This document shows positions 17,646-26,902 of a stretch of DNA of 64,000 nucleotides, piece by piece (position 1 is the first letter of the stretch; each line of letters begins with the position of its first letter). The DNA lies in assembly GCF_030418315.1 (NCBI RefSeq), contig NZ_JAUHPV010000001.1:248001-312000 (forward strand), written 5' to 3'. Below the pieces are notes generated by a model. The model had not been told where the DNA came from. It worked only from the letters and a program-made list of their open reading frames with translations, and did no database searches. This stretch comes from Demequina zhanjiangensis. GTDB taxonomy: Bacteria > Actinomycetota > Actinomycetes > Actinomycetales > Demequinaceae. Position numbers and translations under genes: made by a program.

Positions 17646-18644
17646 ATGAAGAAGCTCATCAACTCTCCCGAGACCGTCCTCGCGGACGCACTCACCGGCA
17701 TCGAGGCCGCCGACCCGTCGGTGCGCGTCGACCACGTCAACCGAGTCATCTATCGGGCAGCTCCCAAGGTCGACGGCAAGGTCGCCCTCGTCTCTGGCGG
17801 CGGCTCGGGCCACGAACCGCTCCACGGCGGATTCGTCGGCTACGGCATGCTCGACGCTGCATGTGCCGGAGAGGTGTTCACCTCACCCACGCCGGATCAG
17901 ATGCAGGCCGCGACCAAGGAGGTCGACCGCGGCGCCGGCGTGCTGCACATCGTGAAGAACTACACCGGCGACGTCATGAACTTCGAGATGGCGGCGGAGC
18001 TCGCCGCCGCCGAATCGGGAGTCGAGGTCGCGACAGTCGTGACCGCCGACGACGTCGCGGTCCAGGACTCGCTCTACACCGCGGGCCGCCGCGGAGTGGG
18101 TGTCACCGTCCTGCTCGAGAAGATCGTCGGCGCAGCCGCGGAGGAGGGACGTGACCTTGCCGCAGTGAAGGCGATCGCCGACAAGGTCGCTGCGAACGGA
18201 CGCTCCATGGGCATGGCGCTCACCAGCTGCACGGTGCCGGCCGCAGGGAAGCCGACATTCGATCTGCCCGAGGACCAGATGGAGATCGGCATCGGCATCC
18301 ACGGAGAGCCAGGCCGTCACCGAGAGCCGCTCGCCTCGGCCAAGGACATCGCTGCACAGCTCGTCGAGCCGATCCTCGCCGACGCCGACTTCACCGGCGA
18401 CCCGGCGATCGTGATGCTCAACGGGATGGGCGGGAGCCCGCTGATCGAGCTCTACCTCATGTACGGCGAGGTCGCCGCGCTGCTCGAGAAGGCAGGCGTG
18501 AGCGTGGCGAGGACGCTCGTGGGCAACTACATCACGTCGCTGGACATGGCCGGATGCTCGGTCACCGTGCTGAAGGCCGACGACGAGATCCTGTCCCTGT
18601 GGGACGCACCGGTGGAGACCGCCGGGCTCCGCTGGGGACGCTAG
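17646..18644 (+). CDS. dhaK: Dihydroxyacetone kinase, substrate-binding subunit
   Basis: 332 residues. Binds dihydroxyacetone covalently as a hemiaminal on His219, in [13 protein letters not shown], and receives phosphate from DhaL. The [11 protein letters not shown] and [14 protein letters not shown] blocks are typical. AGAAAGGAA precedes the ATG, 11 nt after glpF. Part of the PEP-dependent (PTS-type) DHA kinase, as shown by the separate DhaL and DhaM proteins. Confidence 0.97.
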   Translation: MKKLINSPETVLADALTGIEAADPSVRVDHVNRVIYRAAPKVDGKVALVSGGGSGHEPLHGGFVGYGMLDAACAGEVFTSPTPDQMQAATKEVDRGAGVLHIVKNYTGDVMNFEMAAELAAAESGVEVATVVTADDVAVQDSLYTAGRRGVGVTVLLEKIVGAAAEEGRDLAAVKAIADKVAANGRSMGMALTSCTVPAAGKPTFDLPEDQMEIGIGIHGEPGRHREPLASAKDIAAQLVEPILADADFTGDPAIVMLNGMGGSPLIELYLMYGEVAALLEKAGVSVARTLVGNYITSLDMAGCSVTVLKADDEILSLWDAPVETAGLRWGR

Positions 18645-18666
18645 ACACATCAAGGAGGAAGAAGTC

Positions 18667-19302
18667 ATGAGCGAGACGTTCACCATCGCCCACGCCCGAT
18701 CCTGGATCGACGGGTTCGCCAGCCGCTGCGACGAGCAGAAGGCCTACCTCACCGAGCTCGACTCGGCGATCGGGGATGCCGACCATGGCGCGAACATGGC
18801 GCGGGGGATGGGGGCGGTGCGCGGTGCGCTCAGCGCCGACGAGCCGCAGGCGCTCGACGCGCTCTTCAAGGCCGTCGGCATGACGCTCGTGTCCTCGGTG
18901 GGTGGCGCGTCCGGACCGCTCTATGGCACCTTCTTCCTCCGCGTGGGCATGACGTCCGGCGCCGTCGACTCGCTCGACGGTGCCGGGCTGTCCGCCTCGC
19001 TCCATGCGGGCGTCAAGGGCATCGTCGACAGAGGCAAGGCAGAGGCGGAGGACAAGACGATGTTCGACGCCATGGCTCCCGCCCTCGATGCCCTCGACGC
19101 GTCGCTCGCCGAGGGAGGCGACCTCGCGGCCGCGGCCAGCGCCGCAGCCGAGGCCGCCGCCGCCGGCCGCGACGCGACCGAGCCTCTCCAGGCGCGCAAG
19201 GGGAGAGCCTCCTATCTCGGCGAGCGGTCGATCGGCCACATCGACCCCGGCGCCGCGTCGACGGCCCTGCTGTTCGACGCGCTGGCCGAAGCGCTGTCAT
19301 GA
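18667..19302 (+). CDS. dhaL: Dihydroxyacetone kinase, ADP-binding subunit
   Basis: 211 residues. Carries tightly bound ADP that is phosphorylated by DhaM and passed to DHA on DhaK. The Mg-binding aspartates Asp32, Asp37 and Asp39 are in ELDSAIGDADHGANM; SSVGGASGPLYGTFF is the nucleotide loop. AAGGAGG ribosome binding site. ATGA overlap with dhaM. Confidence 0.97.
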   Translation: MSETFTIAHARSWIDGFASRCDEQKAYLTELDSAIGDADHGANMARGMGAVRGALSADEPQALDALFKAVGMTLVSSVGGASGPLYGTFFLRVGMTSGAVDSLDGAGLSASLHAGVKGIVDRGKAEAEDKTMFDAMAPALDALDASLAEGGDLAAAASAAAEAAAAGRDATEPLQARKGRASYLGERSIGHIDPGAASTALLFDALAEALS

Positions 19303-21737
19303 CCGGCGACCCGCGCGTCGGGCTCGTCGTCGTCTCCCACTCTCGTCCGCTCGCGGACGCGGCGGTCGCGCTCGCGATGGAGATGGTCGCAGGCGAGCCT
19401 CCCCGTCTCGAGATCGCCGCGGGCACTCCTGACGGCGGCACCGGCACCGACGCGGCCGCGGTGGCCGCGGCGATCGAGGCCGCCGACGAGGGAGCAGGCG
19501 TCGCAGTCCTGCTCGACCTCGGCTCGGCGGTGCTCAGCTCTGAGATGGCGCTCGAGTTCATCGACCCGTCGCATGACGTGCGGTTGCTCGCCGCCCCCTT
19601 CGTCGAGGGCCTGCTCGCGGCGGTCGTCCGTGCCTCAGGCGGTGCGAGCCTCGACGAGGTCCAGGACGAGGCCTCTGCCGCGTTGGGCGGCAAGACGGAG
19701 CATCTGCGAGGCGACGAGGCGCAGTCTGGCGAGCGGGAGCCCGACGCGCCTGCCTTCGACACGGAGCGGAGCGTGCGCGTCGTCAACACGGTGGGGATCC
19801 ATGCGCGGCCCGCCGCCGCCATCGCTGGAACGGTCGCGGCATTCGACGCCGCGACCACGGTCGTCCTCGACGATCGCCGAGCGGACGCCCGCTCGCCGAT
19901 CGCGCTCGCCGCGCTCGGAGCGGCCGCGGGCGACACGGTGGTCGTGGGAGCGAGCGGCTCTCAGGCGTCGGACGCGGTCGACGCGGTCGCCGACCTCATC
20001 GAGTCAGGATTCGGCGAGGAGCTCGCGTCTGACCTGGCGCGCGAGGACGCCCAGCCTTCGGCCGCAGCCTCTGTGGAGTCCCGCACCGGCACCGAGGCGA
20101 AGCCCCGCGGAGTGAGTGCGGGCCGCGTCGTCGGTCGGGTGCTGCAGGTGGGTGCCCCGGTCGTTGAGCCGAAGTCGAGCGTCGTCCCGGAACCCGACCG
20201 TGCGGCCCAGGCGAGCCAGGTCAGAGAGGCCGCCGCGGCCGTCGCCGCGCGCCTTCGCGACAGAGCTGCGACAGTGACCGGTGCCCGCGCCGACGTCCTC
20301 GCGGCGACGGCCACGATCGCCGAGGACCCCATGCTGGTGGATGACGCGGTCTCACGCTGCGCCTCGGGAACCGCCGCCGACGCAGCCATCTGGGGCGCGG
20401 CCGAGACGGTCGCCTCCACCTTCCGCTCCGCCGGAGGTCTGCTCGCGGAGCGGGTGACTGACGTGCTCGATGTGCGCGACAGGATCGTCCGCGAGCTCCG
20501 CGGTGAGCAGGAGATCGTCCTGGCCTCGCTCACCGAGCCCACTGTCGTCGTCGCCCGAGACCTCGCGCCGGCCGACACCGTGGAGCTCGATCCGGCGACG
20601 TGCGTCGCGATCGTCACCGAGCTCGGCGCGCCGACCTCGCATACCGCGATCATCGCGCGCGAGCTGGGGATCCCTGCGGTGGTGGGCGCAAGCGGTGCGA
20701 CGGCGATCCCGTCGGGCACCCCCGTGCTGGTCGACGGAACCACGGGTGAGGTCGTGCCCGGCCCCTCCGACGAGCAGCGGGCGACAGTCGTGCCGCGAGC
20801 CGAGCGATCCCCTCTGAACGGGCCGGGCGTCACTCGGGACGGGGCGCGTGTCCGACTGCTCGCCAACGTGGCCGGCGCGCACGACGCGCAAGAGGCATCC
20901 CGGTGGGGCGCGGAAGGCGTCGGCCTGTTCCGCACCGAGCTCAGCTTCCTCGACCGAGGCATCGAGCCCAGCGTGGAGGAGCAGGCCGAGACCTACCTCG
21001 CGGTGCTGCGCGCGTTCCCCGGTCAGCGGGTGGTGATCCGCACGCTCGACGCGGGTTCCGACAAGCCGGTGCCGTACCTCACGCTTCCGGGGGAGCCGAA
21101 CCCGGCGCTCGGGGTGCGCGGCTTCCGCACCGCACGACGCGACCCCGACGTGCTCGCCCGGCAGCTGGAGGCGATCTCGCACGCCGCGATGCGTGCGGGG
21201 GAGGCCCCGTGGGTGATGGCGCCGATGATCGCGACCCGTGACGAGGCCGCCAGCTTCGCGTCGATGGCCCGCGGCGCAGGGATCGAGACGGTCGGAGTGA
21301 TGATCGAGACCCCGGCCGCAGCCCTCCTTGCCGACGCGATCGCCGCCGAGGTCGACTTCCTCAGCATCGGCACCAACGACCTCGCCCAGTACGTGATGGC
21401 AGCAGATCGTCAGGCGACGGAGCTCGCAGACCTGGGAGACCCCTGGCAGCCGGCCGTGCTCGCGATGATCGCGGCCGTCGGCCGCGCGGGACTCGCCCGA
21501 GGCATACCCGTCGGAGTCTGCGGCGAGGCCGCGTCGACGCCCGACCTGGCGCCCGTGCTCGTCGGCGCAGGGGCCACCAGCCTGTCGATGGCACCCCGAG
21601 CGCTCGCGCCGGTCGCCGCCGCACTCGCGGACGTGACCCTCGCGGAGTGCCGCGCAGCCGCCGACGCCGCGACATCTGCCGACTCCTCGGACGACGCGCG
21701 CCGGAGCGCCGCCGCCGCCCTCCGTGTGCGCGTGTGA
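19299..21737 (+). CDS. dhaM: DhaM-HPr-enzyme I fusion phosphotransferase
   Basis: 812 residues, three PTS modules in one chain. Residues 1 to about 130 are the EIIA-mannose-like DhaM domain, with phosphoacceptor His14 in VVSHSRPLA. About 155-245 is HPr, with His168 in GIHARPAA. About 265-812 is enzyme I, with phospho-His448 in GAPTSHTAIIAREL, a PEP-binding part (LFRTELSFLDRG, MIETPAA, FLSIGTNDLAQY) and the catalytic Cys in GVCGEAA. Phosphate can go from PEP to EI, HPr, DhaM and DhaL-ADP without separate general PTS proteins. E. coli DhaM carries only a shortened EI, whereas this EI looks full length. Confidence 0.93.
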   Translation: MTGDPRVGLVVVSHSRPLADAAVALAMEMVAGEPPRLEIAAGTPDGGTGTDAAAVAAAIEAADEGAGVAVLLDLGSAVLSSEMALEFIDPSHDVRLLAAPFVEGLLAAVVRASGGASLDEVQDEASAALGGKTEHLRGDEAQSGEREPDAPAFDTERSVRVVNTVGIHARPAAAIAGTVAAFDAATTVVLDDRRADARSPIALAALGAAAGDTVVVGASGSQASDAVDAVADLIESGFGEELASDLAREDAQPSAAASVESRTGTEAKPRGVSAGRVVGRVLQVGAPVVEPKSSVVPEPDRAAQASQVREAAAAVAARLRDRAATVTGARADVLAATATIAEDPMLVDDAVSRCASGTAADAAIWGAAETVASTFRSAGGLLAERVTDVLDVRDRIVRELRGEQEIVLASLTEPTVVVARDLAPADTVELDPATCVAIVTELGAPTSHTAIIARELGIPAVVGASGATAIPSGTPVLVDGTTGEVVPGPSDEQRATVVPRAERSPLNGPGVTRDGARVRLLANVAGAHDAQEASRWGAEGVGLFRTELSFLDRGIEPSVEEQAETYLAVLRAFPGQRVVIRTLDAGSDKPVPYLTLPGEPNPALGVRGFRTARRDPDVLARQLEAISHAAMRAGEAPWVMAPMIATRDEAASFASMARGAGIETVGVMIETPAAALLADAIAAEVDFLSIGTNDLAQYVMAADRQATELADLGDPWQPAVLAMIAAVGRAGLARGIPVGVCGEAASTPDLAPVLVGAGATSLSMAPRALAPVAAALADVTLAECRAAADAATSADSSDDARRSAAAALRVRV

Positions 21738-21768
21738 GGAGTCGGTCCCGGAAGGTAGCCTCGTCCGC

Positions 21769-22569
21769 ATGAGAATCGCGTCCGTCAACGTCAATGGGGT
21801 CCGCGCCGCCGCGCGCAAGGGAATGCACGACTGGCTCGACCCGTCGGGGAGCGACGTGGTGTGTCTGCAGGAGGTGCGCGCACCGCTCGAGACGACCGCT
21901 GAGCTGGTCGGCGAGGGCTGGCACGTGGTCGAGGATCCGTGCCTGATCAAGGGCCGTGCAGGCGTCGCGATCCTGAGCCGAAAGCCGCTGTCCGACGTCG
22001 TGGTCGGCGCCGACGTGCTCGGCGACGGCATGGACGAGCCGGTGCACACCGGCCGGTGGATCGAGGCGACCGTCGAGTCGCCTGCGGGGCCGGTGCGCGT
22101 GGTCTCCGTGTACATGCACTCGGGCACCGTCGGCACCCCCAAGATGGACCAGAAGTACGCGATGCTCGATGCGATGACGGCGCGCCTCGCCGCGCTCCGC
22201 GCCGCGCATGAGCGCGTGGTCGTCATGGGTGACATCAACATCGCCCACACCGAGAACGACATCAAGAACTGGAAGGGCAACCTCAAGTCCGCGGGATTCC
22301 TGCCTGAGGAGCGCGCCTACCTCGACCGCTGGTTCGAGGCCGGCTGGGTGGACGTGCATCGCACGCTCGAGGGTGCCAAGCCGGGTCCCTACACCTGGTG
22401 GTCGCAGCGAGGTCAGGCGTTCGACAACGATGCCGGCTGGAGGATCGACTATCAGCTCGCCTCTCCGGCGCTCGCGGACGCGGCGACGTCGGTGCAGGTG
22501 GACCGCCAGCCTTCGTGGGACGCCCGCTGGACCGACCACGCCCCGCTGGTCGTCGACTACTCGCTGTAG
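21769..22569 (+). CDS. xth: Exodeoxyribonuclease III family AP endonuclease
   Basis: 266 residues. Cuts DNA at abasic sites and trims 3' ends in base-excision repair. Metal and active-site blocks: ASVNVNGVRAA, CLQEVRA (Glu), GDINIAHTENDIKNWKGN (Asp, Asn), WRIDYQLAS and TDHAPLVVDY (Asp-His). Start at ATG 21769, 7 nt after a TAGCCT -10 (21756-21761), so leaderless and independent of the dha operon. Confidence 0.95.
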   Translation: MRIASVNVNGVRAAARKGMHDWLDPSGSDVVCLQEVRAPLETTAELVGEGWHVVEDPCLIKGRAGVAILSRKPLSDVVVGADVLGDGMDEPVHTGRWIEATVESPAGPVRVVSVYMHSGTVGTPKMDQKYAMLDAMTARLAALRAAHERVVVMGDINIAHTENDIKNWKGNLKSAGFLPEERAYLDRWFEAGWVDVHRTLEGAKPGPYTWWSQRGQAFDNDAGWRIDYQLASPALADAATSVQVDRQPSWDARWTDHAPLVVDYSL

Positions 22570-22630
22570 CCCGTCTCCTCGAGCGATGGCTTGGGAACAC
22601 CTGGGCCTCCACGCGCCTTGACGTGAAGGT

Positions 22631-22648
22631 GGGCGCGCACGCGCGCCC
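22631..22648 (+). terminator. Hairpin after the exonuclease III gene
   Basis: GGGCGCG (22631-22637), loop CACG, CGCGCCC (22642-22648), 62 nt past the stop and 31 nt before the next ATG. Short but very GC-rich; terminator or leader hairpin. Confidence 0.4.
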
Positions 22649-22678
22649 GTGACTCATCCAGTCGAGCAGGAGGACATC

Positions 22679-23632
22679 ATGACCGCGCACAGTGACGAGA
22701 CCATGCACGTGTGGCGCTACGCCGAAGGACGCACGGTCGAGGCCGGGACAGCGCCGGTGCCCACGCCCGGCGCGGACGAGGTCGCAGTCGCGCCGTCCGC
22801 GTGGGGCCTCAACAACGGAGACCTGCGTGCCGAGCCGGGAGGAATCGCCGGGTTCGAGTTCGCGGGCACGATCTCTGCGGTCGGCGAGGGGGTCGACCCG
22901 GCGCTCGTCGGCACGCGCGTGATGGGGCTCACGGGCGGAGCCTTCGCCGACGTCGTCGTCGCGCACCGGCGCCACGTGGTGGCGATCCCCGAGGGGCTCA
23001 CCGATGAGGCGGCCGCCAGTCTCACCACTGCGGTCATGACCGAGCAGGGGGCGCTCAACGCCGCCGACGTCAAGGAGGGCGACACCGTGCTGATCACCGG
23101 TGCGACCTCCGGGATCGGCCTCATGGGCATCCGGCTCGCGAAGCTGCGCGGTGCGGCGCTCGTGATCGCCACCACGCGTTCCGAGGAACGGAAGGGGATC
23201 CTCTTGGACGCGGGCGCGGACCTCGCGGTCGCGGGCGACTATGTCGATCAGGTCCTCGAGGCCACGGGAGGCGAGGGCGTGGACATCGTCCTCGACCATG
23301 TGGGCGGCGAGGCTCTCGGTCGCGCAGTGGACGCCGCTCGCTCCGGTGGGCTCGTCCTGAGCGTCGGACGGCTCGCGGGTGACGAAGGCGTCGTGAACCT
23401 CATGACGCTCGCACGCAGGCATGTCACGCTGCGTTCCGTGTCCTACGGCTTCTCCGACCCGGAGATCATCGGCGAGATCCTCGACACCCTCTCCGACCGG
23501 GTGCTTCCCGCCTTCGCCGACGGCACCCTCACGCCTGCGATCGACAGCGTCCACTCGTTCGCCGATGCCCCTGGGGCATTCGCACGGCTCGCCTCGGGCG
23601 ACGGCGCCGGCAAGGTGGTCCTCACCCGCTGA
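22679..23632 (+). CDS. Zinc-free NADPH:quinone reductase-like oxidoreductase
   Basis: 317 residues, medium-chain dehydrogenase/reductase of the quinone reductase type. GroES-like N-terminal half (about 1-120) and Rossmann half with VLITGATSGIGLMGI near residue 140. The zinc-binding Cys and His residues of alcohol dehydrogenases are absent. Substrate unknown. I chose ATG 22679 because AGGAGG ends 5 nt upstream. Confidence 0.88.
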   Translation: MTAHSDETMHVWRYAEGRTVEAGTAPVPTPGADEVAVAPSAWGLNNGDLRAEPGGIAGFEFAGTISAVGEGVDPALVGTRVMGLTGGAFADVVVAHRRHVVAIPEGLTDEAAASLTTAVMTEQGALNAADVKEGDTVLITGATSGIGLMGIRLAKLRGAALVIATTRSEERKGILLDAGADLAVAGDYVDQVLEATGGEGVDIVLDHVGGEALGRAVDAARSGGLVLSVGRLAGDEGVVNLMTLARRHVTLRSVSYGFSDPEIIGEILDTLSDRVLPAFADGTLTPAIDSVHSFADAPGAFARLASGDGAGKVVLTR

Positions 23633-23674
23633 CGCTCTGACGCGGACGGCGCTGCGCGCCTCAAGTCACGGGGT

Positions 23675-24898
23675 TCAGACCCAGAGGAAGCGCGGCTCGC
23701 GCATGCCGGCATCCACGAAGCCGTGCGCGATGTGCAGGGCAGCCAGGCGTGCCTGAGCCTTGCGCACAAGCGCGACCACGGCGCCGCCGTAGCCGGCGCC
23801 GCTCACGCGCGCTCCCAGCGCGCCCGCGCGGAACGCGGCCTCCACGGCCATGTCCAACGTCGGGTCCGAGGCCTCGTAGTCGAGCTCGAGCGACGCGTGC
23901 GAGCGGTAGATGGCCTTGCCGATCGCCACGAACCTCTCGTGCGCGGGCCCGGTGCCACCGAGCTCGTTCACGACGAGCCTGACCCGCTCGATCTCGGCGG
24001 TGACGTGGCGCGCACGTCTGCGCAGCGTGGGATCCATGATGCCCTCGACCCTGCGAGCCGCGAGTGGCGCGTCGGCGACCTCGCGCAGCGTGGTGGAACC
24101 GAGCGCCTCCGCCGCCGCCGCACACTCGGCGCGGCGGGTGCGGAACAGCTGTTGCACATCGCCTCGCGGCTTCTGCGTGTCGATCACCAGGAGGCCGAGT
24201 CCGTAGTCCCGGAAGTACATCGGGTAGGGGACCGCCGACGTCGGATGGTCGGCGAAGTCGAGCAGCAGCGCCTCGTCAGGCCCGCACCGCAGGATCGTGT
24301 GCGGGTCCAGAGCACCGCAGAGCGTGCCGACGGCGAGGTTCTCGGCGTCGAGGCACGCGTCGGCCAGCTCGGCACGGCCCTCGTCGCCGCCGAGCGCGAG
24401 CCGCCAGATGTCGTTGGCCACCAGTGCGGTCGCCGCCAGGATCGAGGCCGAGGATCCCAGGCCGGCGCGCGGAGGCAGGCAGGAGGCGAAGGCGAGGTCC
24501 ATGCCCGCGCCATCGAAGCCACGCTCCTGAAGCGCCCACAACAGGCCGAGGACGTAGCGGGGCCAGCCGTCGACCTCCTGAGGCGACATGTCGAGGTCGC
24601 CCTCCCAGATCGGGCCGGGGCCCTCCACGAGGTCGCCCAGGTCCGTGACGACGCGTACCCGCCTGTCCTCGCGCGGGCGAGCCGCCACGTAGATGGCGTG
24701 CGGCGTGATCGTGGGCAGCGCGAGCCCCTCCGAATAGTCGGTGTGCTCACCGATCACGGTCACGCGGCCTGGAGCAGACCAGGTGCAGGTGTGCTCCACG
24801 CCCCACTGCTCGCGCAGAAGTGCGGACGCCCGCGCTGCTCCTTCGGCAGGCGTCCACGCCTCGACCCAGGTGGGCCCGGTTTCGGCAACGACGCTCAC
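23675..24898 (-). CDS. galK: Galactokinase
   Basis: 407 residues, GHMP kinase that phosphorylates galactose at C1 (Leloir pathway). Signatures: sugar-binding GRVTVIGEHTDYSEG, ATP loop LPPRAGLGSSAS and C-terminal VSGAGYGGAVVAL. GTG start, 6 nt after a CACAAT -10 (complement of 24905-24910), so leaderless. No galT or galE nearby. Confidence 0.93.
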   Translation of the reverse strand: MSVVAETGPTWVEAWTPAEGAARASALLREQWGVEHTCTWSAPGRVTVIGEHTDYSEGLALPTITPHAIYVAARPREDRRVRVVTDLGDLVEGPGPIWEGDLDMSPQEVDGWPRYVLGLLWALQERGFDGAGMDLAFASCLPPRAGLGSSASILAATALVANDIWRLALGGDEGRAELADACLDAENLAVGTLCGALDPHTILRCGPDEALLLDFADHPTSAVPYPMYFRDYGLGLLVIDTQKPRGDVQQLFRTRRAECAAAAEALGSTTLREVADAPLAARRVEGIMDPTLRRRARHVTAEIERVRLVVNELGGTGPAHERFVAIGKAIYRSHASLELDYEASDPTLDMAVEAAFRAGALGARVSGAGYGGAVVALVRKAQARLAALHIAHGFVDAGMREPRFLWV

Positions 24899-24983
24899 AG
24901 GGCCATTGTGCCAGCCAAGTCCTTGGTCTCTCCAACCGTGAGAACATGTGGTAGCAGGCAATCCAGACCCGAAGGGGGCAGTC

Positions 24984-25523
24984 ATGGCCGAGACGCCCGA
25001 GTCTCACGGCGCCGAGAGCGCTCAGACCGCGGAGACTCCGACGATCGTGCCGGGCCAGCCGAGGTCCGTCCTCGACAGGCTCCGCCGCAACCGCATGGGA
25101 GCCCTCGCGGCGGGGCTCGTGGTGGCCATCGCCGTCGGGCTCCTGCTCTCAGTGCTGGTGCCTGGTGAGCCGAACCTGCTTGCGTACGCGCTCCTGGGGC
25201 TCCTGCTGATCGCAGCGGTCTCGGCGACGGTGCGCTTCCTCAGCCCCGATCGGGGGCTCGCGGCGCAGGGGAGCGCCTTCTTCGCCACGGCCGTGGGCGT
25301 GCACCTCATGCTGGTGACCGGCGCCGTCGACTCGGCGGGTTCTGAGCTGTTCGAGCTGATCGGCGGGAGCGGCGTGAGCTTCGACGACGCGCTTCTGGCC
25401 GCGCTCGCGGTTCCCATGGTGTCGACCGGGGTGCTGCTGAGCGGAGTCGTGGCAGCGGTCGTCGCGGGCTGGGGTCCGCGAGAGGCCGAGGAGCCGCGTC
25501 CGTCGCGTCCTGCCGGGTACTGA
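24984..25523 (+). CDS. Small membrane protein of unknown function
   Basis: 179 residues, not recognised. A polar N-terminus of about 40 residues is followed by four predicted membrane segments (about 50-72, 78-95, 102-125 and 142-168) and a short Pro/Arg tail. GAAGGGGG precedes the ATG. Divergent from galK across 85 nt; no link to its neighbours is evident. Confidence 0.72.
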   Translation: MAETPESHGAESAQTAETPTIVPGQPRSVLDRLRRNRMGALAAGLVVAIAVGLLLSVLVPGEPNLLAYALLGLLLIAAVSATVRFLSPDRGLAAQGSAFFATAVGVHLMLVTGAVDSAGSELFELIGGSGVSFDDALLAALAVPMVSTGVLLSGVVAAVVAGWGPREAEEPRPSRPAGY

Positions 25524-25553
25524 GGTGGCAAGACCCTCGTCCGTCTGAGGAGC

Positions 25554-25581
25554 GGTGGCGCCGTCTGGCTCCGGCGCCACC
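25554..25581. terminator. Two-way terminator between convergent genes
   Basis: GGTGGCGCC (25554-25562) and GGCGCCACC (25573-25581): perfect 9-bp stem, 10-nt loop, between the small membrane protein gene and mrp, which converge here. Confidence 0.65.
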
Positions 25582-25591
25582 GGCTACGAAG

Positions 25592-26719
25592 TCACCGTGA
25601 GACCGGCGTGACGCCGAGCGAGCGGCCGGCGAGCCCGCGCTGACGGCTCGACAGGCTCCGGGCCACGTCGCGGATGGCGGTCGCGGCAGGGGAGTCGGGA
25701 TCGGAGACGACGACGGGCACTCCGGCGTCGCCGGCCTCGCGAGCCGCGATGTCCAGCGGGATCTGGCCGAGCAGCGGCACCGTGGTGCCCAGCGTTGACG
25801 AGAGACGCTCCGCGACGCGCGTGCCGCCGCCTTCGCCGAAGACGTGCAGGCGGGTCCCGTCGGGCTGGTCGAGCCACGCCATGTTCTCGATCACTCCCAC
25901 GACCGACTGCGAGGTCTGGGTCGCGATCGCCCCCGCGCGCTCCGCGACGCCCGACGCGGCGGACTGCGGAGTCGTCACGACCACGAGCTCCGCGTGCGGC
26001 AGCAGCTGGGCGACTGAGATGGCGATGTCGCCGGTGCCGGGCGGAAGGTCGAGCAGCAGGACGTCGAGGTCGCCCCAGAACACGTCGGCGAGAAACTGCT
26101 CGATCGCGCGGTGCAGCATCGGACCGCGCCACACGACGGGCTGGCCCTCGGGCACGAACATGCCGATGCTGACCGCCTTGATCTCGTGCGAGATCGGCGG
26201 CAGCAGCATGTCGTCTAGCCGGGTGGGCTGCCCCTGCACACCCAGCATGCCGGGGATCGAGAAGCCGAAGATGTCGGCGTCGAGCACGCCCACCTTGAGG
26301 CCGTCCGCAGCCATCGCCGCGGCGAGGTTGGCCGTGACGGTCGACTTGCCCACACCGCCCTTGCCGGACGCGATCGCGTACACGCGCGTCATGTTGCCGG
26401 GCTGGGTGAACGGGATGACGGGCTCGGGCTTGCCTCCGCGCAGCTGGGAGCGCAGGTTCTCGCGCTGCTCATCGCTCATGACGCCCAGCTCGATGCGGAC
26501 GTCGCTCACACCGCTGACGCTTCGGGCCGCCTTGTCCACGTCGCCGGTGATCCGCTCGCGCATGGGACACCCCTGCGTGGTGAGGTCGATGCCGATGGTC
26601 GCGAGACCCTCGTCGTCGACCTCGACCGACCGCACCATGCCGATCTCGGTGATCGGGCGGCGGATCTCGGGGTCGATGACTCCGGTGAGTGCAGATTCGA
26701 GCTCGGTGAGGACTGGCAT
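25592..26719 (-). CDS. mrp: Mrp/ApbC-family iron-sulfur carrier ATPase
   Basis: 375 residues. N-terminal MIP18/DUF59 domain (about 1-95, with TQGCPMRERI) and a P-loop ATPase with the deviant Walker A motif SGKGGVGKST near residue 116. Such proteins carry Fe-S clusters to apoproteins; the CxxC seen in many family members is not obvious here. Start at 26719: a TACGAT -10 (complement of 26727-26732) leaves 7 nt, a leaderless layout. An ATG nine bases further upstream lies within that -10. Confidence 0.92.
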   Translation of the reverse strand: MPVLTELESALTGVIDPEIRRPITEIGMVRSVEVDDEGLATIGIDLTTQGCPMRERITGDVDKAARSVSGVSDVRIELGVMSDEQRENLRSQLRGGKPEPVIPFTQPGNMTRVYAIASGKGGVGKSTVTANLAAAMAADGLKVGVLDADIFGFSIPGMLGVQGQPTRLDDMLLPPISHEIKAVSIGMFVPEGQPVVWRGPMLHRAIEQFLADVFWGDLDVLLLDLPPGTGDIAISVAQLLPHAELVVVTTPQSAASGVAERAGAIATQTSQSVVGVIENMAWLDQPDGTRLHVFGEGGGTRVAERLSSTLGTTVPLLGQIPLDIAAREAGDAGVPVVVSDPDSPAATAIRDVARSLSSRQRGLAGRSLGVTPVSR

Positions 26720-26824
26720 GCCGTCCATCGTAGGCGTTCCACCAAGGCCGCAGGTGCGCTCGTGCGTGACGAATCGGGTGTCATTCCGCACGTTTGTGGG
26801 ATTCCGAGAAAACGTTTCAATCCC

Positions 26825-26853
26825 TTGCTCCAGCATTCCCGAATCGATACGGT
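26825..26853 (+). promoter_or_regulatory. Promoter of the small membrane protein gene
   Basis: TTGCTC (26825-26830), 17-nt spacer, TACGGT (26848-26853), in an unusually AT-rich 180-nt gap between divergent genes. A LacI-like near-palindrome, GAAAACGTTTC, lies just upstream at 26808-26818. Confidence 0.55.
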
Positions 26854-26902
26854 CGTAACCATTCCGTGACCTTCTTGTGAGTCCCCCTGAGCAGGAGAGT
26901 TC

